In this document: piece by piece, positions 1 to 11,543 of the stretch
Numbering within the stretch: the stretch's first letter is position 1
Layout of the letters: every line of letters starts with the position of its first letter
From: Coniochaeta sp. PMI_546
Taxonomy: Eukaryota; Ascomycota; Sordariomycetes; Coniochaetales; Coniochaetaceae
DNA length: 64,000 nt
Assembly (NCBI GenBank): GCA_021432605.1
Contig: MU271143.1
Location: 3,915,277 to 3,979,276, forward strand
Direction: 5' to 3'
Program-made: the position numbers and the translations under genes
The notes under the pieces: generated by a model
Told to the model about the DNA's origin: nothing
What the model saw: only the letters and a program-made list of their open reading frames with translations
The model's database searches: none

Positions 1-1
1 A

Positions 2-247
2 GACGAGTTCTTCGAGGATGTACTAGCTGGTCTGGTGTGCTGGGGCGGCGCAGGCGTTGGGCAGAAGGATCGGGAAGCGTCGACGGGATTTGCATCGACG
101 GGTATGCCGTGGGATGTCCGCAGTTGGGAGGCTAGGGCGTGGTTTGTGAAGAAATACTGGAATTTGTTGGGTGGCGAAGAGGGCGAGCTTGTGCGGCAGA
201 GCGAATGGTGGCGTGGCGTGAGGGGGGAAGAGTCGCTGGATGTTTGA
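2..247 (+). CDS. C-terminal end of an unidentified protein (cut by the window edge)
   Basis: An open frame enters from the left edge and ends at a TGA at 245-247, giving about 81 residues. The piece is tryptophan-rich, with WDVRSWEARAWFVKKYW and a C-terminal QSEWWRGVRGEESLDV. It looks like the conserved tail of a longer fungal protein, but I do not recognise the family. The first methionine inside the piece is far from a plausible start, so the real start lies outside the window. The overlapping minus-strand frame is a shadow of this one. Confidence 0.5.
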   Translation, partial: DEFFEDVLAGLVCWGGAGVGQKDREASTGFASTGMPWDVRSWEARAWFVKKYWNLLGGEEGELVRQSEWWRGVRGEESLDV

Positions 248-983
248 ATCTGCAGCTAGGAAGGACAGCATGGAGGCCTTGTGTCTCCTAGCAGAATCTA
301 CGTCTATTCATAGAAGCGAAGCCATCCCGGAACTTTGACCAGGCAGGAGCTTACTTGCGTGGCTTCTTCAAGTTCCCAAGTTCTTCTATTGTCTCATGCT
401 AAAGCACTGTTATTACTGGTCACGATCACTGGACACCTCAACTTGCCCACTTTACCCAAGCTCATCGTGAGCGTAAGGGGAGAATGGCGCATGAACACGG
501 TTGACAAGATTGGTTGCAGCCCAGCTCGCGTCTAACGATGCGCCGGGCTGCTCACGCTACAACTTCTACGGACATGGATCCTGGGGACTTTGGCGTTTGC
601 ACAAACAGGTGCGAGTTACAATGCAAAGTATCGTTCAGTTCGACAAGGACAAGTTCACCTTGTCTCTTCCGGTTGAGTTCACCGTTGCATTCTGGGATTT
701 GAGTCTACAGTCACCTTCGTGGCCATTGCAATCCAGATTCAACGACATATTTAAGCAATAGCTCAACTACACTGGAGGATTCTATTGCTGAAGGCGACAT
801 TTGTGAAAGACGTGATTCTTATGGATCGACTTCCCCCGAGCAGTCATCCTCCTTAGGAACAAGGGGCAAAAGAAAGTATTGGGCAGCTACCTGGCGAAGG
901 TCACAGCCCGGACACAAAGATCCTGAGCTACGATACGGCCCTGCCCATCCGTCGATCCACACCCGCTAGGATCCCAGCTCAAG
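248..983. other. Intergenic, no gene seen
   Basis: Only short, overlapping, non-coding-looking frames occur here. The stretch holds the 3' flank of the left-edge gene and the 5' flank of the tRNA-Lys gene. Confidence 0.6.
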
Positions 984-1056
984 GCCCGGTTAGCTCAATC
1001 GGTAGAGCGTGAGACTCTTAATCTCAAGGTTGCGGGTTCGACCCCCGCATCGGGCT
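984..1056 (+). tRNA. tRNA-Lys (anticodon CTT)
   Basis: A complete intronless 73-nt cloverleaf can be drawn. The acceptor stem pairs 984-990 with 1049-1055, with one G-U. The D stem GCTC (993-996) pairs with GAGC (1005-1008). The anticodon stem TGAGA/TCTCA closes the loop CTCTTAA, with anticodon CTT at 1017-1019. The T arm has the canonical GGTTCGA B-box and a GCGGG/CCCGC stem. CTT reads the lysine codon AAG, the favoured Lys codon in GC-rich fungal genes. A decayed copy including part of the 3' flank lies at 18663-18730. Confidence 0.95.
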
Positions 1057-1566
1057 CAATTCCTGATGTTGTCTGTGTACAGACAAGACCATTCTTTTTC
1101 CCTGTGGCTTTTGTCCGATCTGGAATCCAGGGCTCAAGATTTCAGGATGTCAACACGGGAAAAGGTGGACGAGCAAGAGGCGAAATTGTGACGCGCAATT
1201 TGAGCTTGCGAACGAGAAGACAGCAGCGTTCCAGCTCTCGTTGGTGCCTTGATTAATGCTTTATCGGTGTGGCTCATCATTGAGAAAGAGAGTATGATGT
1301 TGTCAGATAGAAGCGGTGGTTTAATCTAACGGTTCAAATTTTGTGCCGAGCTGACCCCTTATGCAACAACCCTTACCCTGCATAATTAGTGCGGGGCTGG
1401 CTGGTGCCTGCGTCTTATCACGACGCTACGTCACGGCAACTCTTGGTAGCAAGTAGTCTCTCCCCTCATGTTCGCGCTCATCCTCATTCTAAGACCATCA
1501 CACTCATCATCTCAAGGCCATTCACACCATCACACTCATAACAAGCCGACACTGTTGAGTGTTACA
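1057..1566. other. Intergenic, 5' flank of the GFA-domain gene
   Basis: It contains no supported gene. The reading frame of the next gene is open upstream to an ATG at 1468, but that leader is low-complexity (His/Ser/Thr-rich, from CACTCATCA-like repeats), so most of it is probably 5' UTR. Confidence 0.5.
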
Positions 1567-2721
1567 ATGACTTCAACAGACCTAACAGACCTGAATGATC
1601 TCCCACGGGAACTGCCTCAATCCAGCAAAACCATCACGGCGCAATGCTACTGTAAATCAATCCACTTCACCGTCACCGTCCCCGCCTCGTCTCTTCCACT
1701 GCCCGTGCACCTCTGCCACTGCCCAACCTGCCGCTACACCCACGGCACACTGTGTATCTTCCACGCCCCTCTTCCGCGCGGCATCCAGCCGGAGTTCGTC
1801 TCCCCCTCCTCCCTCGCCTCCGCGACGGGCTACACCCACTCCAGGGGAGCGCTGAGCGAGCGCCTCTTCTGCTCCACGTGCGGGTGTCACTTTGGCGACC
1901 GCGACCTGGAGCCAGACAAGGAGACGGGCAAGCCTGACTGGCGCGTCGCGACGTCCATCTTCGACACGCATGCGGAGGACACGTTCCAGATTCGGAGCCA
2001 CTGCTTCACCAAGTCTGCGCTGGCGGGGGGACTGTACGAGTGGTTGCCGGCCATGGACGGCCGCCCGATGCACATATGGAACCCGGATCCGGAGGACAAG
2101 AGGTGGCCCCCGCCGCCGAGCGAGAAGGATCGTCCGCAGCAGGAGTTTGACGCCCGGGGGAACGAGAGGTTGAGGGCGGAGTGTCACTGCCGGGGTGTGA
2201 GCTTCACCATTCCGCGCCCGACGGTGCCGGAGGTGACGGGGGACGAGTTCATCAGTAATTTCATCAGTCCGATCGAGAAGGACAAGTGGATGGCTACGCT
2301 GGATGCGTGCCGCGACTGCCGGCTAGTGGACGGGACGCACGTCACGGCGTGGACTTTTGTGCCGCTTGCGCTGCTTGAACCATCCGTCAAGCAGGATCTG
2401 AAGATTGGGACGGCTAAGGTTTATGCGTCGAGTGAGGGGGTGTTGAGGAGTTTCTGCGGTGTTTGCGGAGCAACGGTTTTCTATGACTGTGAGGAGAGGA
2501 GACCGAGTGCCAAGAGCCATGTTGTTGATGTCGCTATTGGAATCCTGAGGGCGCCCGAGGGGATCTTGGCGGAGAGGTGGCTTACTTGGAGGACGGGAAG
2601 GGTGGGTTGGTATGAGAGCGGGGCGAAGTTTGATCCAGTTTTTGTGAGGAGCTTGGCGAAGGGGATTGATGAGTGGGGAAAGCAGAAGTATGGTAAATCA
2701 CTGGATTTTGATATCCTCTAA
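1567..2721 (+). CDS. Two-domain GFA / CENP-V-like zinc protein
   Basis: An intronless 384-residue protein carrying two copies of the GFA (glutathione-dependent formaldehyde-activating enzyme / CENP-V, DUF636) zinc fold. Copy 1 (about residues 22-150) has the zinc-ligand series CYC, CHCPTC and FCSTCGCHFG. Copy 2 (about 196-335) has CHCRG, CRDC and FCGVCGATVFY. In bacteria single-domain members were proposed to catalyse S-hydroxymethylglutathione formation; tandem fungal members have no established substrate, so only zinc binding is a firm inference. An in-frame ATG at 1468 would add 33 low-complexity residues; 1567 is preferred because it begins just before conserved sequence. It is convergent with the membrane-protein gene at 2915-3406. 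Confidence 0.85.
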   Translation: MTSTDLTDLNDLPRELPQSSKTITAQCYCKSIHFTVTVPASSLPLPVHLCHCPTCRYTHGTLCIFHAPLPRGIQPEFVSPSSLASATGYTHSRGALSERLFCSTCGCHFGDRDLEPDKETGKPDWRVATSIFDTHAEDTFQIRSHCFTKSALAGGLYEWLPAMDGRPMHIWNPDPEDKRWPPPPSEKDRPQQEFDARGNERLRAECHCRGVSFTIPRPTVPEVTGDEFISNFISPIEKDKWMATLDACRDCRLVDGTHVTAWTFVPLALLEPSVKQDLKIGTAKVYASSEGVLRSFCGVCGATVFYDCEERRPSAKSHVVDVAIGILRAPEGILAERWLTWRTGRVGWYESGAKFDPVFVRSLAKGIDEWGKQKYGKSLDFDIL

Positions 2722-2914
2722 TAAGTTGGTTACGGCGTTGATGCATACAAGGGCGTATAGATCTTTCGTACGAATCCGTTGTTCGGACTGTTCCACGCTA
2801 CCACTTGCTTGGTCGACAACGCGTGGGAGAGTACCATACATGTCGCACGCACGTACGATATCGCCTTTCGTTGCTTTGTTGTTGGATCCTTTGAGGAAAT
2901 TTCTCATGGCTCTG

Positions 2915-3406
2915 TCATATACTAGACATGGAGTTTGTGCCACCTCCCGAGTTTGACGTGCTGATACCGCCGGAGTCTGCCGAACACAAACCAGAAGAAC
3001 CAAAGCCAGAAGAGACAAAGCCAGACTCGCCAAATGAGCTTGTATGGTGACCTCCACGCCCCATAATCACGTCGCCAGAGTGCGTGTACATCGGGCCGTG
3101 ACTTGCAAGGTGTGACCGGTGATGATGATGTTGAAAACCGGCAAATCCAGGATATGGCGGCGGTGCTGTAAGTGGCTCGAAGCCATCATCCGCTCGCCGT
3201 ATGTAGCTCCTAGCTCTGGGCCACTTTGCCGTGTATCCATACTCTTTACACATCCTCTTCCTATAGTTATAGAAGTACACACATAGTGCAATCACGCAGA
3301 CGAGCATGACTCCGGCGACTGACAAGAAGATGACAAGTGGGCTCGGCACAGCGCGGCGGTCAAAGTCATCGTCCTCTCTCAGCGAACGAGGGTGATTTGA
3401 GGGCAT
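2915..3406 (-). CDS. Small single-pass membrane protein of unknown function
   Basis: A 163-residue protein with no recognised family. An acidic/basic N-terminus of about 22 residues is followed by one hydrophobic segment (about 23-47), then a basic stretch YNYRKR that favours a cytoplasmic C-terminal side. A proline motif APPPYPG sits near residue 82 and a His run (HHHH) follows. The last 50 residues are rich in Gly and Ser. The PPPY-type motif could recruit a WW-domain protein such as a Nedd4-type ubiquitin ligase, which is inference only. No signal peptide is visible, so a signal-anchor type is likely. Confidence 0.6.
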   Translation of the reverse strand: MPSNHPRSLREDDDFDRRAVPSPLVIFLSVAGVMLVCVIALCVYFYNYRKRMCKEYGYTAKWPRARSYIRRADDGFEPLTAPPPYPGFAGFQHHHHRSHLASHGPMYTHSGDVIMGRGGHHTSSFGESGFVSSGFGSSGLCSADSGGISTSNSGGGTNSMSSI

Positions 3407-4659
3407 TCTTGAGATAAGGCCTTCTCTACTGCTGGTACCGTGATGGCTATTAAATAGTACCGTGAGTATAAGGTCCTCGGTAGTATACTGGTTACGGGCT
3501 TGGTCGGATGGAGATGGAAGATTGGTAGGATAATCAACTAGGGACGGACGGACGATATTTGAGAGATTTTGACGCGTTTATCACCAAATCCTCTTGATAT
3601 ATCTCCTGCTAAATATATCGTTATGCACAGAGAGGTCTGATGATCTAACCTTCGAATTTGTGGCTATATATCGGTGCCTACCAAATATGGCCATCTTTAA
3701 CTCCGGATCTGGCCTCTCAGCGTGGCTAACAAAGCTCCACCACTGGAGGATCATCACGATCCTACCAGCGAGTGATCCCAGCCAAGTGTGCTAGAAGACG
3801 GATTCGAAGTTTGCTCGGTTGAAAATTTGTGGAGATAAGCTCATACCATTGAAATTGTCGCCAACGGGATAAGTGCCAGAACAGCGGAACGCGTGAGGGA
3901 CGCTCCTCCTCATCACATGCAGACAGCTAGTAGTGAAAGAGAAACATCTGAAAATCGCCATTTGAGATGGAAGACCTCCGTCCGCCATTCGCACGGCTGT
4001 TAACACACCCTGCTGCTGAGCTCTGGTAGTGGTAGAAGTTTGGGCTTGAGCGATAGAATAAGACGATAGCTATGATGGCGACAGATTTTATTGAGTCATC
4101 GCTGCCACAGACGCTGACGCGGTCCTCGTCCTGCGAGCGACAGACGGTGCTAGACGCTATGTCGCTATAGCTCAGAAATCAGCGGTGACAACATTGTCTT
4201 CAGCTCTTACATCACTCATCAAAGAGGATCTGGCAACAACACGCATCAGCGGAGAATCAATTTTGGCATATTTTACGGCCACCCGGTATCATGGACGAGT
4301 ACAAGCATATAGCAGCACCCAACCACAGCGGCGAGCCGCACGCACCAGCAAACACCAGCAGACGCACAAGCTGATGGGTCTACTGTGCCGATCTAAACGC
4401 AAGGAAACCGCATCCCGCTATGCGGGGATTTCTTCCGTGAATGCCTCCGTCAGGAGATGGGCATGGCATTCGAGACGTCGCCGACATTCGATCTCGGAGA
4501 GAGGCTCACGAGTTAATAGCGCTATTTGAGCTGTACAAAAAAACTCGTGGAACATCATTAGCTGATAGAATGTACGTTAGCACCACGCTCAGGACCCATG
4601 TATGGATGGTCCCACAGCCTGGTTTTCAGGTCAATCGCCTTTTACAAGACCAAACACCG
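3407..4659. other. Intergenic, about 1.25 kb
   Basis: It lies between the start of the small membrane protein and the 3' end of the GH55-SGNH gene, both on the minus strand. AT-rich patches with TATATATC-like runs occur near 3590-3680 and could be promoter sequence for the membrane-protein gene. No convincing coding frame is seen. Confidence 0.5.
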
Positions 4660-7600
4660 TTAATGGAGAGACATCCAATTCTGATAGATGCGCCCAGCAA
4701 TATTCGCCAGCGGATACGTCTTCGGATGGAATGCCTTAGCCCACCTGTCCAAAACGGCCCCCGAAGCCGTAAACTTGCCGCTGTCGACCAGCTTGATCGA
4801 CGCGCCACCGCCGTCCTCCGCCGCGTACACCACATTCAGGGCGTTGGGGTCCCTCCCGCTCTCGACGTACAGCTGTGCGAGGGCGCACCGGAACATTAGG
4901 GCCATGTCGCCGGCGTCGTCGGCCGCGTCAAGGCACGTCGCCGTGTCGATGCCCCCGAGGTCGATGACCACGGGGCTGCTGCCGCCGCCGCCTTGTCCGG
5001 ACACCACGGTGCCGTCGGGCTTATAGTCGTCCGAGTTGATGTTGAAGAAAAAGACGTCGTCGCGCCACGTCGTACGGTCCAGCCCGTCGCACCACCGGTT
5101 CGTCTCGTACGTCTTGTCCGTGTCGACGAAGTACACGCGCTTCTGCGAGCCCTTGTCGATGTACTGCTGGTTGACGGCCTTGACGATGGCACTGATTCTC
5201 GTGTTGAGGTTGGTCGTCATGGTGTTGCACTTGGTGCGCAGCTCCTTGGTGAGGTCGGCGCGCCACTTGAACGGTATTGTGTACGGGAAGATATTCTTCT
5301 TGTTGCACCAGTCCGTATGCTCGTTGAAGAATCGACCGTATCCTAGAAAGGGGACGAAGAATTAGCCACGGTAAAACCAGTGCGCAGTAAACCCGGGCAA
5401 CGTATACATACCTGTGACAAAGAGCTTGAAATTTGGTACCGTCGCCAGGTCCATGATCTGCGTGTAGGACTGGGTGAGATTCGCCGCCATCTGCGCAGAG
5501 TCGATCCGGTTCTGCGTCCTGGTCATCTCCGAGTCGCATTCTTTGGTTGTCCAAAAGATACATTTTTGGACAATACGTGAAAACCCGACGTTATTCTGGT
5601 ACGACCGGGCAACCCGGCGTTAACTATGACCAAGACTGCGGCTGGGGAGGGCAGTGGTAGACTTACACCGCCGATTGACAACGTCGCAAAGCCGAACTCC
5701 TTAAAATTGCCGTAATCTTTCATCTGCTTTACCTGACTGTTCTTTCCGGCATCTGGCGGGTCGACGATCCCGCCTGTCTTGGCTCCGGAGCAGGCAAAAA
5801 ACTTAAAGATGGACTTGTGCGAGCCCGCACCACCGTTGAAGGGCGGGAAGTTGTTCGCGAGCTGATACGGATAGGCGCCCTTGCACTTGAAACACTTGGC
5901 TCCCTCTGGCTGATCCTCGGTAATGTCGCCGCAGTCGGCCCCTATGCCAGCAGCAAACGAGTCTCCCAGGCCGAAGAAGTTGCGGTTAGCAGGCCAGTTG
6001 GTAGTGGCCACGGTCCCGACGATCTGGAAGTTGCTAAGCAAGCTCCACCATGGATGGCCGACCGAGTTGAGGTTCTCCTCCGCCCCTATGCCGAGGAAGG
6101 ACTCCCCCGATATGCCGCTGACCATGTCGGTTGCCCCTATGGTGACGAGATTCTTGATCGACAGGTCGCCGGATCCATGACCAATCTGGACAAGGCTCTG
6201 CTGGCAGTTCCAGCTGTCCACACAGCTCTCGTCGTAGGCGTCGAACCACGAGCTATGGGCGGTGTCAGATACCTTCCCGCAAAAGCAAGATATGCTCAAG
6301 GGGAACTCACTAGAGGCCGGCGCCGTCGATGGTTATTTTGGTAGAATTGAGAATCACAACGGCCCAACTCTCGTCGCAGCCTTGAGGGGTTCACATCAGT
6401 TATCTAGGTGCTTCACTGACTGATCAAGACCTGAACATACCGGCGGTTCCGTTGCCCTTGGCACCGCAGCCTCCGTCGGGGAGGACCGGGTCGCCCGGAT
6501 ATGCAGCCGATCCAGTAAATGGCCCAGGGTTCCCCAGCCCATCCTTGCCCTGGAAGTAGGCACTCTCTGTCTGGATCATGCCGGCCTTCAAGGTACTGGC
6601 ACCGGAGAAGGAGTACTGGTACATGACCGAGTGTTCAGAGGCCGTACCGTAGAGAAAGGTTGGAGCCGTGGACTCTATCAACCAGCCACGAGCCACGAGG
6701 ATGTTGATCCTGTCGTTGAACGGGTCGTCTATATCGTGACTTTGATGGTGTCAGCTGTCCGCACACTATGTCTCAGGTAACTGCTTGCATGGCCATGGAA
6801 GAAACGATGTGTAGGAGAAACCTACTCAGCAACCCAGACCCAGACGTTCTGGAAGTAACCACCTCCTGAGGGAGTAATACGCATCAACATGAGGCCGGCC
6901 TTGCAGTCCGTTCCCGTGCCTTGTGGACACTGATCTACCTGCATGTTCGTCCCAGTCGCACCTCCGATTCTGAAATGAACATCTGGAGCGTGCCTCGTTA
7001 GTGATCAAATGTCTTTAAGTTGAAGCCAGCGCAAGCAAACAGCACTTACCATACATGCCGGGATACTCGCCGCCAAAGGGTCCACTCGTATTCCACTCTA
7101 CTCCAGCAAAGTGGCTCGCGGTTCCTTTGGTCGTGATGATCAAGTCCGAAAACGATGTCACACCACCGTCTTCACCACCAGAGGTTCCCACTTGGATGAA
7201 GACCTTAGGCTGTGAGAGGCCGGAGAAGCTAGAGCCCTTGGCCATCAGCTGGCTCCAACACTCGCCCACAACGTCAAAGCCGCCGCCCACGTATATGGTG
7301 TCAGATATAAGATAGACGCCGTGTGGGATGAAGATATGGGGGAACTTCCGACCAACTGATTGCTGATTAGCAGGTCTCCAACTCTGCGGAATGGCATAGT
7401 TTATTCTTACCATAGCTGAAGATGGCTTTGAAGGCCTGGGTGTCGTCTGTCACACCATCACCTGGGGATATAATGTCAGCTGAAGGTCGCGTCCGCGGTG
7501 AACTCATCGCCATACAACTGACCCTTGGCTCCATAATCCTTGACATTCACCCAAGAGTTGATATCGATGTCTTCGTACTGTGGCTTCCGCCGAAACAAGT

Positions 7601-9810
7601 ACCACTTAGAGCTCCATCCTCCGGTATCTCCGCCTGTGAGCACCTTGAGGCGATTGGACGAGACGTGGGTTCCGGAAGTGAAGAGTGTAGAACCCCCGGT
7701 GTTAGTCGAAGTGTCGCCCTGAACGTAGTCGTTCCCGACGGTCCAGGCGTCTAGGATCTCCAAAGGATCGCCGCCGCTGAGTAGGACCTTGCCAGAAGTA
7801 TCCACGACGGGGCGGGATACCCCCGAGAAGGCGACAGTGTCGAGAACAATGTTTGTGGTCCCCGACTTGGAGCCCTCTTTGACCGGTAGGGTGAGAATAC
7901 CCGTGCTGCAGCTAACGATAGTTGCGTCTTGGAGGAGGAAGGACCCTACGCCCCTCGCGCCTCCGTCGTCGAAGAGCTTGAAGGCAATGTCAGCGTCGCC
8001 GACGTAGATGCCTTGCCAAGTCTAGAAGTCCGTGAACATATCAGTCTCATTCCGAACTACACAGATCGTTGGACAGCCACCTACCCAGCCCCAATCCCAG
8101 ATGAATTGTGCGGCAGTCTTGCACCCCGCAAAGTACATCGCTACCGCGGTGAACTGCTGCTCGCCACCATCTATGTTGTAATCCTCTGATCAGCGACTCG
8201 GCCTAACCGAGCGGGAGGGGCGTCCACAAAAACTTACACACTCCAATCTGACCGTTCGCGAAGTCCAGGTCGGCCATCCAACCGCCGCTGCCGTTCTCAC
8301 AGACTGTTCGACACAGTCAGAATGTTTCTTCCAGGCGACAGCACATGTGGGCCGTGCTGCACTCACATATTCCCCGTTGTGTAGTGTCCTTGGCTGCCGA
8401 CATGTAGCAAGCAACGTTCTCGAGACTGGTTGCCTGGGCTACCTGCCAATGCAAGCAGGATGCGTTGACTGCTTTGACATCAATAATATCGATGACGAGA
8501 TTCCTGACTTGGCGATAGAAGTTGGACTGGTGGAAAAACCCTACGTCAGTCTTCGCCGAGGACTACTTAGGACGAACAGGCGACGCGCCGCGGTGGGCAA
8601 CTCACAGTTTCGAGATACCATTTCTGGCCGCCTCCGCCATCGATGTACACGTCCGACGATATGATGCCGGTGGTGCCGTCTTTGCCAACAAACTTGGCCG
8701 AGGCGCGGATCGTAGCCCGGTTGTTCGGGTTGCCGACGAGTTGGGTCTGGTAGAGTCCGATTATGGTAGAACTAACGAGATATGTACCTGGAAGTTTTCA
8801 AGGCACTGTCAGCTTTACAGATTGGAACACCGGGAACTTGAGAGACAGATAAGCCCACCATTAGGGAAGTATACGAGAGCTGGTGTGGTGCTATCTGATA
8901 AACAGTCGGCGCCGCACCGCTTGCCGTCCGTAATAGCTTTGTTGATTGCCGCAGTGTCATCCTACAGCATGATCAGTCTTAGTAAGGACGGTGATGTGCG
9001 AAACACAGCTGCAATCTTACCGTCACCCCGTCGCCTTTGGCGCCATAGTCTTTGACATTGCGGAATACCTGGTGTGATAAAGGAGCTATTAGCAAGGAGA
9101 CATTCGCTCGATCGTGGATTATTCCGTCCGGGGAAACCAACCTTGTACCCGGAGGCCTTGGCATAAGGAGCGTGTCCATGCTCGCTCGAGGCCATCTTCT
9201 CCAGCCAGAAAGGATGGCCGGCATCCTGAGCTGCACGTTTCCGCTTACTGCCGGAGCCACTCCCTCGTCTCCATGCTTCGAAAGATGCATCAGGTTGCTT
9301 AAGAGTGTAATTACGGTGCAGCTGACCGTTCCGCACTCTGTCGGCTGCGTCGACTTCGGCGAGGAGAGCGGCGGCAGCAAGAACGGCGTCTTCTTCGGCA
9401 GCGTCCCGTGCGGTGAGTCGAGACGAACCGGCTCGAGATGACCTGGGCTTGCGTCTGCTGGGACCTGCTTGCTGGGATTTGTACAGGTTGGGTCGGGGAT
9501 TCGTTACATATGGCTCATATGTCGACGCCCACCGCTGTATTGCCGCGTCGACCAGCCTGTTGGCGCTGTCCAACGCGTCGGTCGAGACATTGCTATGTTT
9601 GTTCACGGCTTCTGTCACGTCGATGGTAGTGTTGGCCGTCTTGAATGCGGCGGCGTATGCGGCTCTCCTTGCCGCGACTTCTTCGATGATGGCGTCGAGC
9701 TCGGCATGTTGCTCTGCAGATCCCACATATGGGCGTCCAGAAAACAACGTGCGGCCAGCAGCCGAGCCGAGCAGATAGGACGAAAGGGCGATGGTCCGAA
9801 GAAGCTGCAT
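4660..9810 (-). CDS. Secreted GH55 beta-1,3-glucanase fused to a C-terminal SGNH/GDSL hydrolase
   Basis: About 16 exons (around 15 short introns) join into one frame of about 1,400 residues. Exon 1 (9142-9810) encodes a signal peptide (MQLLRTIALSSYLLGSAAG) and about 200 Ala/Arg-rich residues. Two pectate-lyase-3-type beta-helix repeats follow, each opening with NVKDYGAKGDGVTDD (near residues 226 and 600). GH55 hallmarks CENGSGGWMADLDF and IWDWGWTWQGI lie between them. GH55 enzymes cleave beta-1,3-glucan. From about residue 1040 the frame continues into an SGNH esterase/lipase domain: nucleophile block GLGDSFAAGIG, oxyanion block SIGGNN (across an intron), and a late FHP histidine as the likely catalytic base. 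The join lies inside a single exon (5673-6249 region), so the fusion is not an artefact of exon linking. Substrate of the esterase part is unknown. The 14-15 internal splice sites were hand-called; individual boundaries may shift. Confidence 0.85.
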
Positions 9811-10555
9811 CTTTTCCAGTTCCCAGCAAAGAGGCGGTTACCACGGACCTACAGCTCCACGGCGAGTAAACGACATGGAAAATCCCATCTCGACACTCAG
9901 CACTCTCGACCCTTAAGTCCACGTGCCCAGACTGTCGACTTCAAAACAGCATCTCCGTTCCAACGCCACTGCATCTGAGCTTCGGGTCTCGTCTCGCGTC
10001 GTCGGCAAAATGGCTTTGCACTTTCTCCTTGCACTTGCAGCAGACAACGTGCAAAGTGCAAATTGCCAACAGTCATTGCGGATGCATCCTTCGCTCCCGA
10101 GTCGACTGCCGAGAGAATATGAAGAACGCCGGTGTGAGATGGTGTGACCGCGTGAGATGGACTACTGTCTACCGGGCTCGGAATCCCGTGGACAGACATC
10201 CTGCAGAGAGACATTGACGTTCACCGGGCCGCTGCGGCAGCCAAGGCGGAGTCGTCGTTGACATTTATGATATATAGCCTGATCATCGAGAGTGAGAAAT
10301 ATGAACCGCGCCGCACCGGTGCTTTGGCCTAAATGTCCGTTTAAACTTCTTCCCTCCTCCCCTCATTTTGTGCACGATTAAGGTTGCCCCAACTACTTCC
10401 TAACAGTCACCTTTTCCCCGCCACTGCACATTCCTGTGTTGCTCCCGTCTACTTCTACCTACCACTTCAACTACTTGCGGTGAGAAGCGATCGATGTAAG
10501 TAACTCTGCCGCACACTCACAGCGCGAACACCAAAATACTTGAAGTGCTGCAGTT
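9811..10555. promoter_or_regulatory. Divergent intergenic region (GH55-SGNH and PQ-loop genes)
   Basis: A 745-bp region separates two divergent start codons (9810 minus, 10556 plus) and must hold both promoters. A TATATA run at about 10271 and pyrimidine-rich CT tracts at 10340-10470, typical of fungal core promoters, are visible ahead of the plus-strand gene. No gene is seen inside it. Confidence 0.45.
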
Positions 10556-11543
10556 ATGCCATTGCAGGGGGAACCGGGATGGTGTGAGGACCATCGGGAG
10601 TACCAGTCACTTCCGCGGACAGCAGTGGAAACCATCCTCTGCGTCTTCGTTTTGGCGGCGTACATCCCGCAGTACCTCTCCATCATCACGCACGGCACGC
10701 GCGGCATATCCTCGCGCTTCGTTCTCTTCCACAGCCTCTCGTCCACGCTGACACTCGCCCTACGTCTGTGCCACCCCGTCTTTTATGGAGCATTCAACTG
10801 CGTCGACGGCGGACCCTACGCCGGCTGGAAGGCCTACTCTGCCCTGCTAGGCTTCATCCAGGCAGCTGTGCAGTTCGTCGCCGCGATACTACTGTAGGCC
10901 TCTCGACTTAGGGTTTGGGTTCGTTGCCGGCGCCTTCCCGCTGACCTTGATATCTTCCTCCAGCCTCGCGCTCTATATATCGTACCGGACCGCTTCGTCT
11001 CCGGACGACCCGGTCGAGTACCCAGATCCCGGCATTTCGTCGGCCACCCTGGCGGCGACTGTAAGTACCGTGGCCATCACCGCGCTTCCCGTCTCGATTG
11101 CCTTCCTCTGGTTTAACCAGAACCCGTACTTCGACGACGACGACCCCCTCGCGCTCAGTCACTATATTGCCGTCTACGTTATGGGTCTGGGCTTCTGGAT
11201 GTGTCTCCTCGTGCCGACCAACATCGCTTCCGTCATCCTTCAGTTTCTGTACCAGGTAAGAACAGTTCGTGCCCTCCACGACCGAGGCGCTCTGAGCCTT
11301 GTCTCCCTCCTGTTGCAGGCTGCTGCCTTGATCTGGCTGGCCGTCGCCCAGGTGCTTAGGTCGCGGGCGGGTATCATGTGGTTCGGCCCACCGTGGCAGT
11401 CGGTCGCGTCATTCTTGGAGATGTTCTCTGCATTTCTTTTCAGCATTAACACGCAACTGGCATATTTTGGCGTTGGGCTTGGGTTCTTGGCTGTATTCGT
11501 CGTTGCTTTTCTCGAAGGACATACGGGCAGGATCGCCCTGTGA
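10556..11543 (+). CDS. Polytopic membrane protein with PQ-loop-like repeats
   Basis: Two exons, 10556-10893 and 10964-11543 (intron 10894-10963, GTAGGC...CCAG), give 305 residues. Around six or seven hydrophobic segments are visible. Near residue 35 lies AAYIPQYLSIITHGTRGISS, resembling the first PQ-loop signature, and a second similar turn, FLYQ...RGALSLVSLLLQ, occurs near residue 225. PQ-loop proteins include lysosomal/vacuolar cystine and cationic amino-acid transporters and KDEL-receptor relatives; the cargo here cannot be told. A 63-nt stretch at 11255-11317 has GT and AG ends but is in frame and encodes the second repeat, so I keep it as exon. Confidence 0.7.

Noticed and set aside
11255-11317. 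Second intron in the PQ-loop-like gene
   Set aside because: GT and AG ends are present, but the 63 nt are in frame and encode the second PQ-loop-like turn.
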